DNA from: Actinoplanes nipponensis
GTDB taxonomy: Bacteria > Actinomycetota > Actinomycetes > Mycobacteriales > Micromonosporaceae
Length of the DNA: 64,000 nucleotides
Reading direction: 5' to 3'
Assembly (NCBI RefSeq): GCF_016862275.1
Contig: NZ_BOMQ01000032.1
Span: 33,115 to 97,114 of the forward strand
A program made the translations under genes and the position numbers. The notes under the pieces were generated by a model. The model was not told the DNA's origin and made no database searches. It saw only the letters and a program-made list of their open reading frames with translations. Shown in pieces: positions 1 to 8,071 of the stretch (positions are counted from its first letter, which is position 1; each line of letters begins with the position of its first letter).

Positions 1-1
1 G

Positions 2-1372
2 CTGCGCGCGGCCTCGCCGACCGGCTCGGCGACGCTGTTCGTCAAGCTCTACGACGTCGACCCGAACGGCACCGCCACGCTCAGCGGCGGCCTGATCGCC
101 CCGGTGCGGCTCACCGGGCTGCCCACCGACGTGGCCGCCGCCCGGCCGGTCACCGTGACGCTGCCGGCGATCGTCCGGCGGATCGACGCCGGTCACCTCG
201 TGCGGGTCACCGTGGCGACCTCGGACCAGGCGTTCCTGACCCCGCCGGATCCGGTCACCTACACGGTGGCGGTCGAGCCGGCGGTCACCCTGCCCACGGC
301 GGTGGGCACGCCGATCGCGAACCCCCAGGTGGTCTGGCGGTACGTGCTGCTGGCGGTGCTCGGGCTCATCGTCGCCGGGCTCGTGGTGGTGCTGATCGTG
401 CGGCGCCGCCGGCTGCGGCGCCAGGACGCCCCGACGGTCGACGAATACGCCGAGACCCCGCTCGTCGTCCGGGGCCTGCGCAAGGCGTACGGGGACGGCT
501 TCGTCGCCGTCGAGCGCGTCGACTTCACCGTCGAACGCGGCCAGGTCGTCGGCCTGCTCGGCCCCAACGGCGCCGGTAAGACGACGACGCTGCGGGTGCT
601 GATGGGCCTGACCATGCCGACCGAGGGCGACGCGCTGGTCTTCGGGCACCGCCTCGAGCCCGGCTCGCCGGTGCTGTCGCGGGTCGGCGCGCTGGTCGAG
701 GGGCCGGGCTTCCTGCCGCACCTGACCGGGCTGCAGAACCTGCACGCGTACTGGCAGGCGACCGGCCGGCCGGCCGCGGACGCCCGCTTCGACGAGGCGT
801 TGGAGATCGCCGGGCTGGGCGACTCGGTGCACCGCAGGACGAAGAACTACAGCCACGGCATGCGGCAGCGGCTGGCCATCGCCCAGGCCATGCTGGGCCT
901 GCCCGAGCTGCTGGTGCTGGACGAGCCGACCGACGGGCTGGACCCGCCGCAGATCGCCGAGATGCGCCGGGTGCTGAAGCGCTACGCCACCGACGGCCGG
1001 GCGGTGCTGGTCTCCAGCCACCTGCTGGCCGAGGTCGAGCAGACCTGCACGCACGCGGTGGTGGTGAACAAGGGCCGGATCGTGGCGGCCGGCCCGGTCG
1101 AGGACATCGTCGGCGAGTCCCCGTCGGTGCAGCTCGACGTCTCCGACGTGGCGGCGGCCGAGCAGGTGCTGGCCGGGCTCAACGTGCGGTCGGTGACCCC
1201 GGAGGGCGCCACCGGGCTGATCGTCGACATGAACGGCACGCCGCGTACCGAGGTGGTCGCCTCGCTGGTGCGCGCCGGCGTCGGGGTGGACCGGGTGGTG
1301 CCCCGGCGGCGCCTGGAGGACGCGTTCCTGGCCCTGGTGGGCGACAACTCGCGAGGAAGTGGAGACCGATGA
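2..1372 (+). CDS. C-terminal part of a secreted hydrolase/ABC ATPase fusion protein (5' truncated by window edge)
   Basis: The frame is open from base 2, so the gene starts outside the window; the GTG at 104 lies inside the domain. The first ~100 codons look like the C-terminal jelly-roll of X-Pro dipeptidyl-peptidase/CocE hydrolases (S15/PepX_C). One membrane helix (about 330-405) and a basic stop-transfer stretch follow, then a complete ABC ATPase. Walker A GPNGAGKTT is near 565, the signature SHGMRQRLAIAQ near 852 and Walker B LLVLDEP near 912. The hydrolase part would face outside and the ATPase inside. The stop overlaps the permease start (ATGA at 1369-1372), so the pair should form one transporter. 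Fusion is seen directly; substrate is unknown. Confidence 0.85.
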   Translation: MRAASPTGSATLFVKLYDVDPNGTATLSGGLIAPVRLTGLPTDVAAARPVTVTLPAIVRRIDAGHLVRVTVATSDQAFLTPPDPVTYTVAVEPAVTLPTAVGTPIANPQVVWRYVLLAVLGLIVAGLVVVLIVRRRRLRRQDAPTVDEYAETPLVVRGLRKAYGDGFVAVERVDFTVERGQVVGLLGPNGAGKTTTLRVLMGLTMPTEGDALVFGHRLEPGSPVLSRVGALVEGPGFLPHLTGLQNLHAYWQATGRPAADARFDEALEIAGLGDSVHRRTKNYSHGMRQRLAIAQAMLGLPELLVLDEPTDGLDPPQIAEMRRVLKRYATDGRAVLVSSHLLAEVEQTCTHAVVVNKGRIVAAGPVEDIVGESPSVQLDVSDVAAAEQVLAGLNVRSVTPEGATGLIVDMNGTPRTEVVASLVRAGVGVDRVVPRRRLEDAFLALVGDNSRGSGDR

Positions 1373-2223
1373 GCGCGGCTGCGACGGGCTACCGGGCAAC
1401 GGCCACGATGCCGATCCTGGCCGAGGTACGCCGGCAGGCCTCCCGCCGCCGGACCCAGCTGGCCCTGGGCTTCATGGCCCTGCTGCCGGTGATCATCCTG
1501 CTGGCCTTCGAGTTCGGCGGGGACGGCGACGACGACAACGGCGGCGGGGCGTTCGCCAGCCTGGTCGACCTGGCCACCTCGGGCGGGCTGAACTTCGCCC
1601 TGTTCAGCATCTTCGTGTCGGCCGGCTTCCTGCTGGTCGTGGTGGTCGCGCTGTTCTGCGGCGACACGGTGGCCAGCGAGGCGAGCTGGGGCAGCCTGCG
1701 GTACCTGCTGGCCGTACCGGTGCCGCGGGCCCGGCTGCTCGGCGTCAAGCTCATCGTGGCCCTGGGCTACTCGCTGCTGGCGCTGCTGACCCTGGCCGGC
1801 ACGGCTCTGCTGATCGGCACCCTGCGGTACGGCTGGCACCCGCTGGGCAGCACGGTGGCGGCGGAGATCCCGGCCGGCGAGGGGGTGCTGCGCCTGCTGG
1901 CGATCCTCGGCTACCTGGCGGTGGTGCTGCTGGTGGTGGCCGGGCTGGCCTTCCTGCTGTCGGTGCTGACGGACGCGGCGCTGGGCGCGGTGGGCGGGGC
2001 GGTGCTGCTCTGGATCCTCTCCGGCATCCTCGACCAGATCACGGCGCTGGGCTCGATCCGCAACTTCCTGCCGACGCACTACAGCGACGCGTGGCTGGGC
2101 CTGCTGTCGACGCCGGTGCAGACGGATGACGTGGTGAAGGGCGCGATCTCGGCGGTCTGCTACGCGACGGTGTTCTGGGCGCTGGCGTTCTACCGCTTCA
2201 CCCGCAAGGACATCACCTCCTGA
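1369..2223 (+). CDS. ABC-2 type transporter permease
   Basis: A 284-residue membrane protein with about six hydrophobic segments, including strongly hydrophobic stretches around residues 33-48, 85-105, 130-150, 178-230 and 260-275. It has the soluble acidic loop typical of ABC-2 permeases after helix 1. Its start overlaps the stop of the fused hydrolase-ATPase by four bases and is preceded by a GGAAGTGGAG ribosome site, indicating translational coupling. It should be the membrane partner of that ATPase. Whether the system exports a drug, a lipid or a peptide cannot be read from the sequence. Confidence 0.85.
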   Translation: MSAAATGYRATATMPILAEVRRQASRRRTQLALGFMALLPVIILLAFEFGGDGDDDNGGGAFASLVDLATSGGLNFALFSIFVSAGFLLVVVVALFCGDTVASEASWGSLRYLLAVPVPRARLLGVKLIVALGYSLLALLTLAGTALLIGTLRYGWHPLGSTVAAEIPAGEGVLRLLAILGYLAVVLLVVAGLAFLLSVLTDAALGAVGGAVLLWILSGILDQITALGSIRNFLPTHYSDAWLGLLSTPVQTDDVVKGAISAVCYATVFWALAFYRFTRKDITS

Positions 2224-2236
2224 GGGTGCCCTCGGT

Positions 2237-2251
2237 GTGCGATTATCGCAC
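2237..2251. promoter_or_regulatory. Palindromic operator candidate overlapping a leaderless -10 box
   Basis: GTGCGAT-T-ATCGCAC is a perfect 7-bp inverted repeat ending one base before the ATG of the XRE-ImmA gene. The -10-like hexamer GATTAT (2241-2246) lies inside it, six bases from the ATG, which fits a leaderless promoter. Autorepression by the XRE domain is inferred. Confidence 0.5.
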
Positions 2252-2252
2252 C

Positions 2253-3338
2253 ATGGGGCAGCAGGACTGGAGCGACGTCGGCGATCGCGTGCAGGCCGCG
2301 CGGACGGCTGCGGGCATGTCGCAGGGCGAGCTGGCCGACGCCATCGGACTCGATCGCACCATGGTCGCGAAGATCGAGTCGGGTGCCCGCCGGGTGGACG
2401 CCCTGGAGCTCGCCCGGCTGGCTGCCACCCTGCGGGTCCCGATGGCGCACTTCCTAGAGGCTCAGCCGGTCGTCCTCTCGCGGCGCGCCGTCGCGCTGAC
2501 CAACGACACCGACAGCGAAGCCGGCCGCGAATCGAACCTGCTCGATGTCGCCCTCGAGGGGTGGATCCGCGAATTGCGGCAACTCATCGGCCTGGGCCTG
2601 CTCACGCCCGGCCGGATCCTGGCGTACCCCTCGCCCGTCGCTTCCGCCGACGACGCGCGCCGAGCGGCCCGCTGGCTCCGTGACAAGCTGGGGGCCGGCA
2701 GCGAGCCGGTGGACAGCCTGGTACGCCTGTGCCAGCAGGCCGGCCAGTACGTGCTCGTCACCGAACTGCGCGGCGACGGAGCGTCCGCCGTCGACGGCGA
2801 TCTGGGCGCTGCCGTGGTCAGCAGCAAAGGCGACCCGGGACGTCGTCGTGCCACGGCCGCTCACGAACTCGGCCACCTCGTGCTCGGTGACGAGTATTCG
2901 AGTGACATCGGCGTCCATGCCTCACGCGCGGAGCGGGAGGCGATCATCGATGCGTTCGCCGCCGAGGTGCTCCTGCCGATCGCCACGTTCCCCGGAGCCG
3001 ACCGGAGCGGAGCCGTTTCTCGTGATCAGCTCCTGCATCTCGCGGCCACGTACCGGACCTCGTGGTCCCTGACGATCAAGCAGGCGGAGGCCGCAGGGCT
3101 CGACGTCCCGAAGCGATGGGCACGGACGAATCCCACGAAGGCGGAGTTCCTGGAGGCGCTGGGCTGGACGCCGCAACCCGACCTGGAGTCGGTTCGGGTG
3201 CCGCCGGCCTTCGCCCACGCCGTCATGCAGGCATGGCGAACCGGCCGGATCACCCGGCGCCGGGCGGTGGAGCTGATGCACGGTCAGATCCAGGAAGGTG
3301 ACCTGCCCCCTGAAGCGGAAGCCGACCTCGCCCCATGA
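2253..3338 (+). CDS. XRE-family regulator fused to ImmA/IrrE-type zinc peptidase (putative antitoxin)
   Basis: A 361-residue two-domain protein. Residues ~5-70 form an XRE helix-turn-helix (GDRVQAARTAAGMSQGELA...). Residues ~130-290 form an ImmA/IrrE (COG2856) metallopeptidase domain with the zinc motif HELGH at about 204-208 and a downstream acidic helix. The ATG at 2253 was chosen over an in-frame GTG at 2226 because the HTH begins right after it and a -10-like box sits six bases upstream. The stop overlaps the next gene's start (ATGA), which encodes a PIN-like nuclease. XRE-ImmA proteins of this kind are known as antitoxins and as protease-type repressors; the antitoxin role here is inferred from the pairing. 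Confidence 0.8.
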   Translation: MGQQDWSDVGDRVQAARTAAGMSQGELADAIGLDRTMVAKIESGARRVDALELARLAATLRVPMAHFLEAQPVVLSRRAVALTNDTDSEAGRESNLLDVALEGWIRELRQLIGLGLLTPGRILAYPSPVASADDARRAARWLRDKLGAGSEPVDSLVRLCQQAGQYVLVTELRGDGASAVDGDLGAAVVSSKGDPGRRRATAAHELGHLVLGDEYSSDIGVHASRAEREAIIDAFAAEVLLPIATFPGADRSGAVSRDQLLHLAATYRTSWSLTIKQAEAAGLDVPKRWARTNPTKAEFLEALGWTPQPDLESVRVPPAFAHAVMQAWRTGRITRRRAVELMHGQIQEGDLPPEAEADLAP

Positions 3339-3892
3339 GCGCGTCGAACCCCGCCATGCCGGTCACGCACCGACTGTTCTTCGACACGATGTGCCTGTCC
3401 CATTTCGCCCGCACCGATCGGCTCGACGTCCTGCACGACCTGTTCATCGAACACGAATGCTGGACCACGACGGTGGTCCGGAGTGAACTCGCGGACGGAA
3501 CGGCAACGCACCCGTCGCTGGGACAAGTGCTCAACCTCGAATGGCTGCGGACGGCGAGCCTGGATGCCTTGGCCGATCTTCGCTGCTTCGTCAAATGGAC
3601 CGACCGGCTGGGCTCCGTCGAGCGAGGTCTGGGGGAAGCCAGCGTGTTCGCGGCCGCGGAGTTGCGCAACGGCACCGCGATCACCGATGACCGGGACGCC
3701 ACCAAGGTGGCCCGTCAGTACGGCGCTGAGGTCCACGGCACCGTCTGGCTTCTCGCGCAGGCTTGCCGATCGGGCAAGCTGACTCCCGTGGCAGCAGGAA
3801 ATGTCATCGACGCCCTGCGCGGCGAAGGAGCCCGGCTGCCGTGCACCGGTAGCGAGTTCCCGGGCTTCGCCACCCGGCACGGGATCCTCTGA
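3335..3892 (+). CDS. PIN-like nuclease, putative toxin
   Basis: A 185-residue protein with an acidic-residue layout like PIN-domain ribonucleases. It has D17 in an FFDT motif after the first strand, E51 in an RSEL segment, E101 in LGEAS and an Asp cluster at 118-121 (ITDDRDA). These would form the Mg-binding active site. It overlaps the XRE-ImmA gene by four bases, so the two are co-translated. The arrangement resembles a type II toxin-antitoxin operon with the antitoxin first. It is more divergent than classical VapC, so the family call is moderate and the toxin role inferred. Confidence 0.65.
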   Translation: MSASNPAMPVTHRLFFDTMCLSHFARTDRLDVLHDLFIEHECWTTTVVRSELADGTATHPSLGQVLNLEWLRTASLDALADLRCFVKWTDRLGSVERGLGEASVFAAAELRNGTAITDDRDATKVARQYGAEVHGTVWLLAQACRSGKLTPVAAGNVIDALRGEGARLPCTGSEFPGFATRHGIL

Positions 3893-3899
3893 GACGCGA

Positions 3900-3933
3900 A
3901 GCGGCGGCCCACCCCGCCAGGTGGACCGCCGCT
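3900..3933. terminator. Bidirectional terminator hairpin
   Basis: AGCGGCGG-C-CCACC pairs with GGTGG-A-CCGCCGCT around a 6-nt loop: 8 bp, one mismatch, 5 bp. It lies between the convergent PIN-like and DUF305 genes and can serve both. Confidence 0.75.
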
Positions 3934-3947
3934 GGTCTGGTTGCCGC

Positions 3948-4535
3948 TCAGCTGTTCATGAGCTGCAGCATCTGCTTGATCTGATCCGCCCGCGACGCCC
4001 GCACCCGCTCCGCGAACGCCTTCGCCTCCGCGTTGCTGCCCTTGGTCGTCTCCAGCTGAGCCATCTCCACCGCATTGTGCTGGTGGGCGACGAACAAGTT
4101 CAGGAACGCCGTCTCGAACGCCGCGCCCTTGGCCTGCTTCAGGGCCGCGATCTCCTCGTCCCCGGTCGCCGGGAGGCCGCCGTGGTCGGCGTGGGCGCTC
4201 GGGGCGTGGTCCACTGTGGCCGGCGCCGACCACTGCTGGAGCCAGCCGGTCATCAGCTTGACCTCGTCGGCCTGGGTCACGTCGATGGCCTGGGCCAGGG
4301 TACGGATCTCGGCGCGGGTCGCCTTCCGCTCGGCCAGCCGGACCATGTCCAGGCCCTGCTGGTGGTGGGCCACCATCATCTGCAGGTACATCACGTCGGT
4401 GGCGTTGTGCGCGCCCTCGGCCTGCACCACCGCCTCGGCCGCCGTCACCTGGGCGGGCTGCGCCTGTTTGGCCGTGCCGCATCCGCCGAGCAGCAGGGCG
4501 CCCGCGAGCAGGACCGTCGCGTACCGGTGCTTCAC
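3948..4535 (-). CDS. DUF305 lipoprotein (likely copper-binding)
   Basis: A 195-residue exported lipoprotein. It starts with GTG, has a short signal peptide and a lipobox (LLLGGC, Cys about residue 18), so it should be anchored on the outer face of the membrane. The body is a DUF305 domain with two His/Met-rich helices: MYLQMMVAHHQQGLDM and NLFVAHQHNAVEMAQ. DUF305 proteins such as cyanobacterial CopM bind copper. The start overlaps the LPMO stop by four bases (GTGA), so the two are translationally coupled. Since LPMOs need copper, a role in supplying or holding copper for the upstream enzyme is inferred. The much longer open frame running upstream is the LPMO gene read out of frame. Confidence 0.85.
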   Translation of the reverse strand: MKHRYATVLLAGALLLGGCGTAKQAQPAQVTAAEAVVQAEGAHNATDVMYLQMMVAHHQQGLDMVRLAERKATRAEIRTLAQAIDVTQADEVKLMTGWLQQWSAPATVDHAPSAHADHGGLPATGDEEIAALKQAKGAAFETAFLNLFVAHQHNAVEMAQLETTKGSNAEAKAFAERVRASRADQIKQMLQLMNS

Positions 4536-5326
4536 AGCGGCAGCCAGAGGGCGAGGGTGTAGATCGACGGCTCCCAGCTGCGGATCGACGAGTGCGACTG
4601 GCGGCACTGGTACGTCTTGCCGGCGTAGGTCACCTTGTCGCCGGTGCGGTACGCCACGCCCGGCGCCCAGGCCGCGCCCGGCTGGGCGATGGGGACCGCG
4701 GGCGCCTTGGTGATCGGAGCCGTGGTCGGCTTGACGGTCGGCGGAGCGGTGGTCGGTGCGGTGGTGGGAGCGGTGGTGGGAGCGGTGGGCGGGGTCGTGC
4801 CGCCGGAGCCGCCGCTGCCGCCCACGTTCAGGTCGATGCAGCTGTAGAACGCCATCGGGGTGTCGCCGATGTTCCAGACCGCCAGCACCTTCTGCCGGCC
4901 CGGGAACGCGCTCAGGTCGACGTTGTGCGTGACGACCGCGTCGGGCTGGGCGTTGCCGCCGTCGACCGTCGCCACCTTCTTGTCGCCGATGAAGTATTCC
5001 CAGTTGCTGGTGCGGTGCCGGGCCGTCATCACCCAGGTGAAGGTGACCTTGGAGCCGACCGCCTTGGCCGGCCAGTTGCGGCTCTCGTCGGCCAGCACCG
5101 AGAAGCCGGCCACGCCGCCGTTGCAGGACCGCTGTCCCTTGGGGGCCTCGACGCTCTGCGGCTCGAACTGGATGGCGCCGCAGTCGGCGACCGCACCGGA
5201 CGCGCACAGCGCCTGCCGGCTGGGCGGGGCGGAGACGTAGCCGTGCGCCAGGGCGGGCGAGGCCGCGACCAGGGTCGAGCCGAGTGCTCCCGCTACCACC
5301 AGCGGATAGGCGATGGACCTGCGCAT
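4532..5326 (-). CDS. Secreted AA10 lytic polysaccharide monooxygenase with C-terminal CBM5/12
   Basis: A 264-residue precursor. The signal peptide ends ...SPALA, leaving His28 as mature residue 1 (HGYVSAPPSRQ), the defining copper ligand of AA10 enzymes. The second ligand is the His of TARHRTSNW. The catalytic domain ends near residue 185. A Thr/Pro/Ala linker follows, then a ~45-residue chitin-binding module (WAPGVAYRTGDKVTYAGKTYQC). It should oxidatively cleave crystalline chitin or cellulose outside the cell. The ATG at 5326 was preferred over an upstream start because of the GGGAGA site and the clean signal peptide. It is coupled to the DUF305 gene downstream. Confidence 0.93.
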   Translation of the reverse strand: MRRSIAYPLVVAGALGSTLVAASPALAHGYVSAPPSRQALCASGAVADCGAIQFEPQSVEAPKGQRSCNGGVAGFSVLADESRNWPAKAVGSKVTFTWVMTARHRTSNWEYFIGDKKVATVDGGNAQPDAVVTHNVDLSAFPGRQKVLAVWNIGDTPMAFYSCIDLNVGGSGGSGGTTPPTAPTTAPTTAPTTAPPTVKPTTAPITKAPAVPIAQPGAAWAPGVAYRTGDKVTYAGKTYQCRQSHSSIRSWEPSIYTLALWLPL

Positions 5327-5417
5327 CGTCGCGTGTCTCCCCACATGTCGTCCGGTGCTGACGGCGGGAAACGTAACGGGGCTTTCCATAAAGAAGCCTT
5401 AACGGAACCGGAAACAA

Positions 5418-6743
5418 TCATGAAGCGGCGCCCCGGCGGCGCCGGCCCGGCGGGGCGGCCACGACCCGGTCACCCTCCGGTACGGGCAACCGCATCGCGA
5501 TCCGGGCGCCGCCGAGCGGGCCGCGCTCGATGACCAGCCGCCCACCGGCCGCCTCGGCGACCCGGCGCACGATGTCCAGGCCGAGCCCCGACGAGCCGGC
5601 CCCGCTGACCCCCCGTTGCACCGCGGCGGCCGGATCGCTGATCCCCGGCCCGGCGTCGTCCACGAGCAGGCCCTCGTCGGAGACCGTGACCCGGAAGGCC
5701 ACCCCCTCGGGAGTGTGCGCGAAGACGTTGCCGAGCAGGGCGTCCACGGCCAGGATCAGCTCGCTGCGGGGCAGCGGCACCGGTACGGGATGATCGCCGC
5801 CCACCACCTGCCACGGCCGCGCCTGGTCCTCGGCCAGCGCGGACCAGAACGCCAGCCGCTCGGCCAGCACCTCGACCAGGTCCGAACGCTGCGCGCCGCG
5901 GGCCTCGACGCCGAGCCGGGCCCCCGCGATGATCGCTTCGAGTTCCTCGTCGAGCATGTCGCAGGCCTGGCGCATCCGGTCCGCGATCAGGCCGGGCGGC
6001 ATCGTCTCCGCGTCCAGCCGCAGCGCGGTCAGCGGCGTCCGCAGCCGGTGCGACAGGTCGGCCGCCAGTTCCCGTTCGGCGTCCAGCAGCCGGCGCAGGT
6101 CACCGGCCATCGCGTTGAAGGCCATGGCGGCGTCCCGCAGCTCGGGCGGCCCGGACGGGGTGACCCGGGCGGTGAGCTCGCCCGCGCCGAGCCGGCGGCT
6201 GGAGCCGGCCAGCTCCCGGGTGGCCCGCACCAGCTTGCTGCCGAGCCGGTCGGCCACCAGCACCGAGCCGGCCACCAGCGCCACGGCCAGGCCGCCCAGC
6301 GCCAGCCAGGCCGGCCACACCCCGCGCCGCATCTCGGCTTCGGGCACGTACACCTCGATGACCACGGCCCGGCCGTCGCTGAGCACGCTGGGTTGCAGGT
6401 AGGCGACGCCGCCGGCGGCGGTGGCGGTCACCGGCCGCCGGTACGCGGTCGCCGAGGCCACGTCCGCGCCGGTCACGTGGGTGGCGCCGACCGGGGCGAT
6501 GCCGGGCAGGTGCACCGCCAGCCGCCCGGCGCTGCCGGCCACCGTGCTGGCCACCGCGCTGGTCAGCAGCTTCGGGTCGGCGTCCACGGCCAGCGCGGCG
6601 ACCATGGCCGCGGCCTGCTGGCGGGCGTCGCCGATGGCCCGGTCGTGGGCGATCTGCCGGGTCGCGAAGGTCAGCGGCACCAGGAAGGCCAGCGCCACCA
6701 TGGAGGTGATGGCCAGCGCGAGCCGGTTCAGTTCCCACCTCAC
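5418..6743 (-). CDS. Sensor histidine kinase (OmpR-partner type)
   Basis: A 441-residue kinase. TM1 is near the N-terminus (LALAITSMVALAFLVPL). An extracytoplasmic sensor region of ~120 residues and a second TM (LALGGLAVALVAGSVLV) follow. Then come a HAMP domain, a HisKA box with the phospho-His in LSHRLRTPLTALR, and an HATPase_c domain with LLGNVFAHTP (N box), DDAGPGI (G1) and GSSGLGLDIV (G2). Its ATG overlaps the stop of the upstream response regulator (ATGA, 6740-6743). The ligand is unknown. The LPMO and DUF305 genes lie 91 nt downstream on the same strand and could be targets, which is inference only. Confidence 0.92.
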   Translation of the reverse strand: MRWELNRLALAITSMVALAFLVPLTFATRQIAHDRAIGDARQQAAAMVAALAVDADPKLLTSAVASTVAGSAGRLAVHLPGIAPVGATHVTGADVASATAYRRPVTATAAGGVAYLQPSVLSDGRAVVIEVYVPEAEMRRGVWPAWLALGGLAVALVAGSVLVADRLGSKLVRATRELAGSSRRLGAGELTARVTPSGPPELRDAAMAFNAMAGDLRRLLDAERELAADLSHRLRTPLTALRLDAETMPPGLIADRMRQACDMLDEELEAIIAGARLGVEARGAQRSDLVEVLAERLAFWSALAEDQARPWQVVGGDHPVPVPLPRSELILAVDALLGNVFAHTPEGVAFRVTVSDEGLLVDDAGPGISDPAAAVQRGVSGAGSSGLGLDIVRRVAEAAGGRLVIERGPLGGARIAMRLPVPEGDRVVAAPPGRRRRGAAS

Positions 6744-7426
6744 CGCGGGTCGACCATCATCACTCCGACCCCGCGCACGGTGTGCAGGAAGCGTGGCGCG
6801 GCGGCCGTCTCGCCGAGCTTGCGGCGCAGCCAGGAGATGTGCACGTCGATGGTCTGCTCCTCACCGATCCGCGACTGGTTCCACACCTCGGTCAGCAGCT
6901 CGCGCCGGCTGACCACCTGCCCCACCCGCTCGGCCAGGTACGTCAGCACGTCGAACTCGCGCCGGGTCAGCTGCAGCGGCTCGCCGTGCAGCGACGCCTT
7001 GCGCTGCCGCGGGCTGATCACCAGCTCACCCACCGTGATGGTGTTCGGCGTGGTCTCGGCGGCCACGCGGGTGCGGCGCAGCACCGCCGCGATCCGGGCC
7101 AGGATGTGCCCGCTGGAGAACGGCTTGGTCACATAGTCGTCCGCGCCGGCGCTCAGCAGCGTGATGATGTCGGCCTCGGAGCGCCGGGCGGTGGCCACGA
7201 TGACCGGCACCTCGGAGACCGACCGCATCATCCGCAGCGCGTCGGTGCCGTCGATGTCCGGCAGGCCCAGATCGAGGATCACCAGGTCGGGGCGCTCCTC
7301 GGTGAGGATCCGCAGGGCCTCGGCGGCCTGGCCGACCGGCCGGACCACGTGCCCGGCGTCGGACAACGCCCGGGTCAGGGCGGCCGTGATGTTCCGGTCG
7401 TCCTCGACCAGCAGGATCAGCGCCAT
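6740..7426 (-). CDS. OmpR/PhoB-family response regulator
   Basis: A 228-residue regulator. The receiver domain has the acidic pair EDD, phospho-acceptor Asp in ILDLGLPDIDG and the conserved Lys in YVTKPF. The C-terminal winged helix carries the typical LTRREFDVLTYLAERVGQVVSR segment. The ATG at 7426 was preferred over a GTG six bases upstream because TAGGGT (7433-7438, minus strand) lies six bases before it, as in leaderless actinobacterial promoters. It is coupled to the histidine kinase by a four-base overlap. A small secreted protein is transcribed divergently from the same 35-nt gap. Confidence 0.92.
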   Translation of the reverse strand: MALILLVEDDRNITAALTRALSDAGHVVRPVGQAAEALRILTEERPDLVILDLGLPDIDGTDALRMMRSVSEVPVIVATARRSEADIITLLSAGADDYVTKPFSSGHILARIAAVLRRTRVAAETTPNTITVGELVISPRQRKASLHGEPLQLTRREFDVLTYLAERVGQVVSRRELLTEVWNQSRIGEEQTIDVHISWLRRKLGETAAAPRFLHTVRGVGVMMVDPR

Positions 7427-7461
7427 GGGCACACCCTAGAACCAAGTGGGATCATGGTCCG

Positions 7462-8067
7462 GTGCGATCTCCCCGGATGGCCCCCGTGCTCGGCTGGTGC
7501 GCCGCGACCGTCTCCAGCGTGGCGCTGGCCTCGGTGGCCATGCTGCCCGTGCTGCGCACCGCGACGCCGGACGAGAGCTCGCTGGTCTCCGTCGACCAGC
7601 TGCGCGACTCCGGGGAGGCCGCGCCCGCGCCGGCGCCGCCACCCAGCACGACCCCCACCGCGGAGCCGGAGCCGGAACCGGAGCCCAGCGCCACGACGAC
7701 CCGGACGTCCAAGCGGACCACCGAGCCCACCCGCACGTCGGCCGCGCCGTCGCCCGCCCGGACGACCACGGCCGCCGAGAGCACCACCACGACCGAGGAC
7801 GGCTGGACGGTGACCACCGACGGCGACGGCGCCAGGACGTACGTGCGCTCGTTCCGGGTCGAGGGCGGCTCGGCGGTGATCCGGGTGACCGAGGACGTGG
7901 TGAAGGTGGTCACCGCGACGCCCAGCGACGGCTACTCGGTGGCGACGGTCCAGAACAGCCCGGACAACCTCGCGGTCTACTTCAACGAGGTGAACCACAG
8001 CTTCGTCATCCACGTGGCCTGGAACATCAACAAGCCGTTCGCCGAGGTCAGCGAGGTCGGCCAGTAG
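7462..8067 (+). CDS. Secreted or membrane-anchored protein with Thr/Pro-rich stalk, function unknown
   Basis: A 201-residue protein. A hydrophobic N-terminal segment (VLGWCAATVSSVALASVAMLPVL) is followed by ~75 residues rich in Pro, Thr, Glu and Ala, including an EPEPEPEP run. The C-terminal domain is ~85 residues of mainly beta character (WTVTTDGDGARTYVRSF...). The stalk suggests a domain displayed outside the membrane or in the wall. I do not recognise the domain. It is divergent from the response regulator, so control by that system is plausible. The start could be GTG 7462 or the ATG at 7477. Confidence 0.6.
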   Translation: MRSPRMAPVLGWCAATVSSVALASVAMLPVLRTATPDESSLVSVDQLRDSGEAAPAPAPPPSTTPTAEPEPEPEPSATTTRTSKRTTEPTRTSAAPSPARTTTAAESTTTTEDGWTVTTDGDGARTYVRSFRVEGGSAVIRVTEDVVKVVTATPSDGYSVATVQNSPDNLAVYFNEVNHSFVIHVAWNINKPFAEVSEVGQ

Positions 8068-8071
8068 GGCG

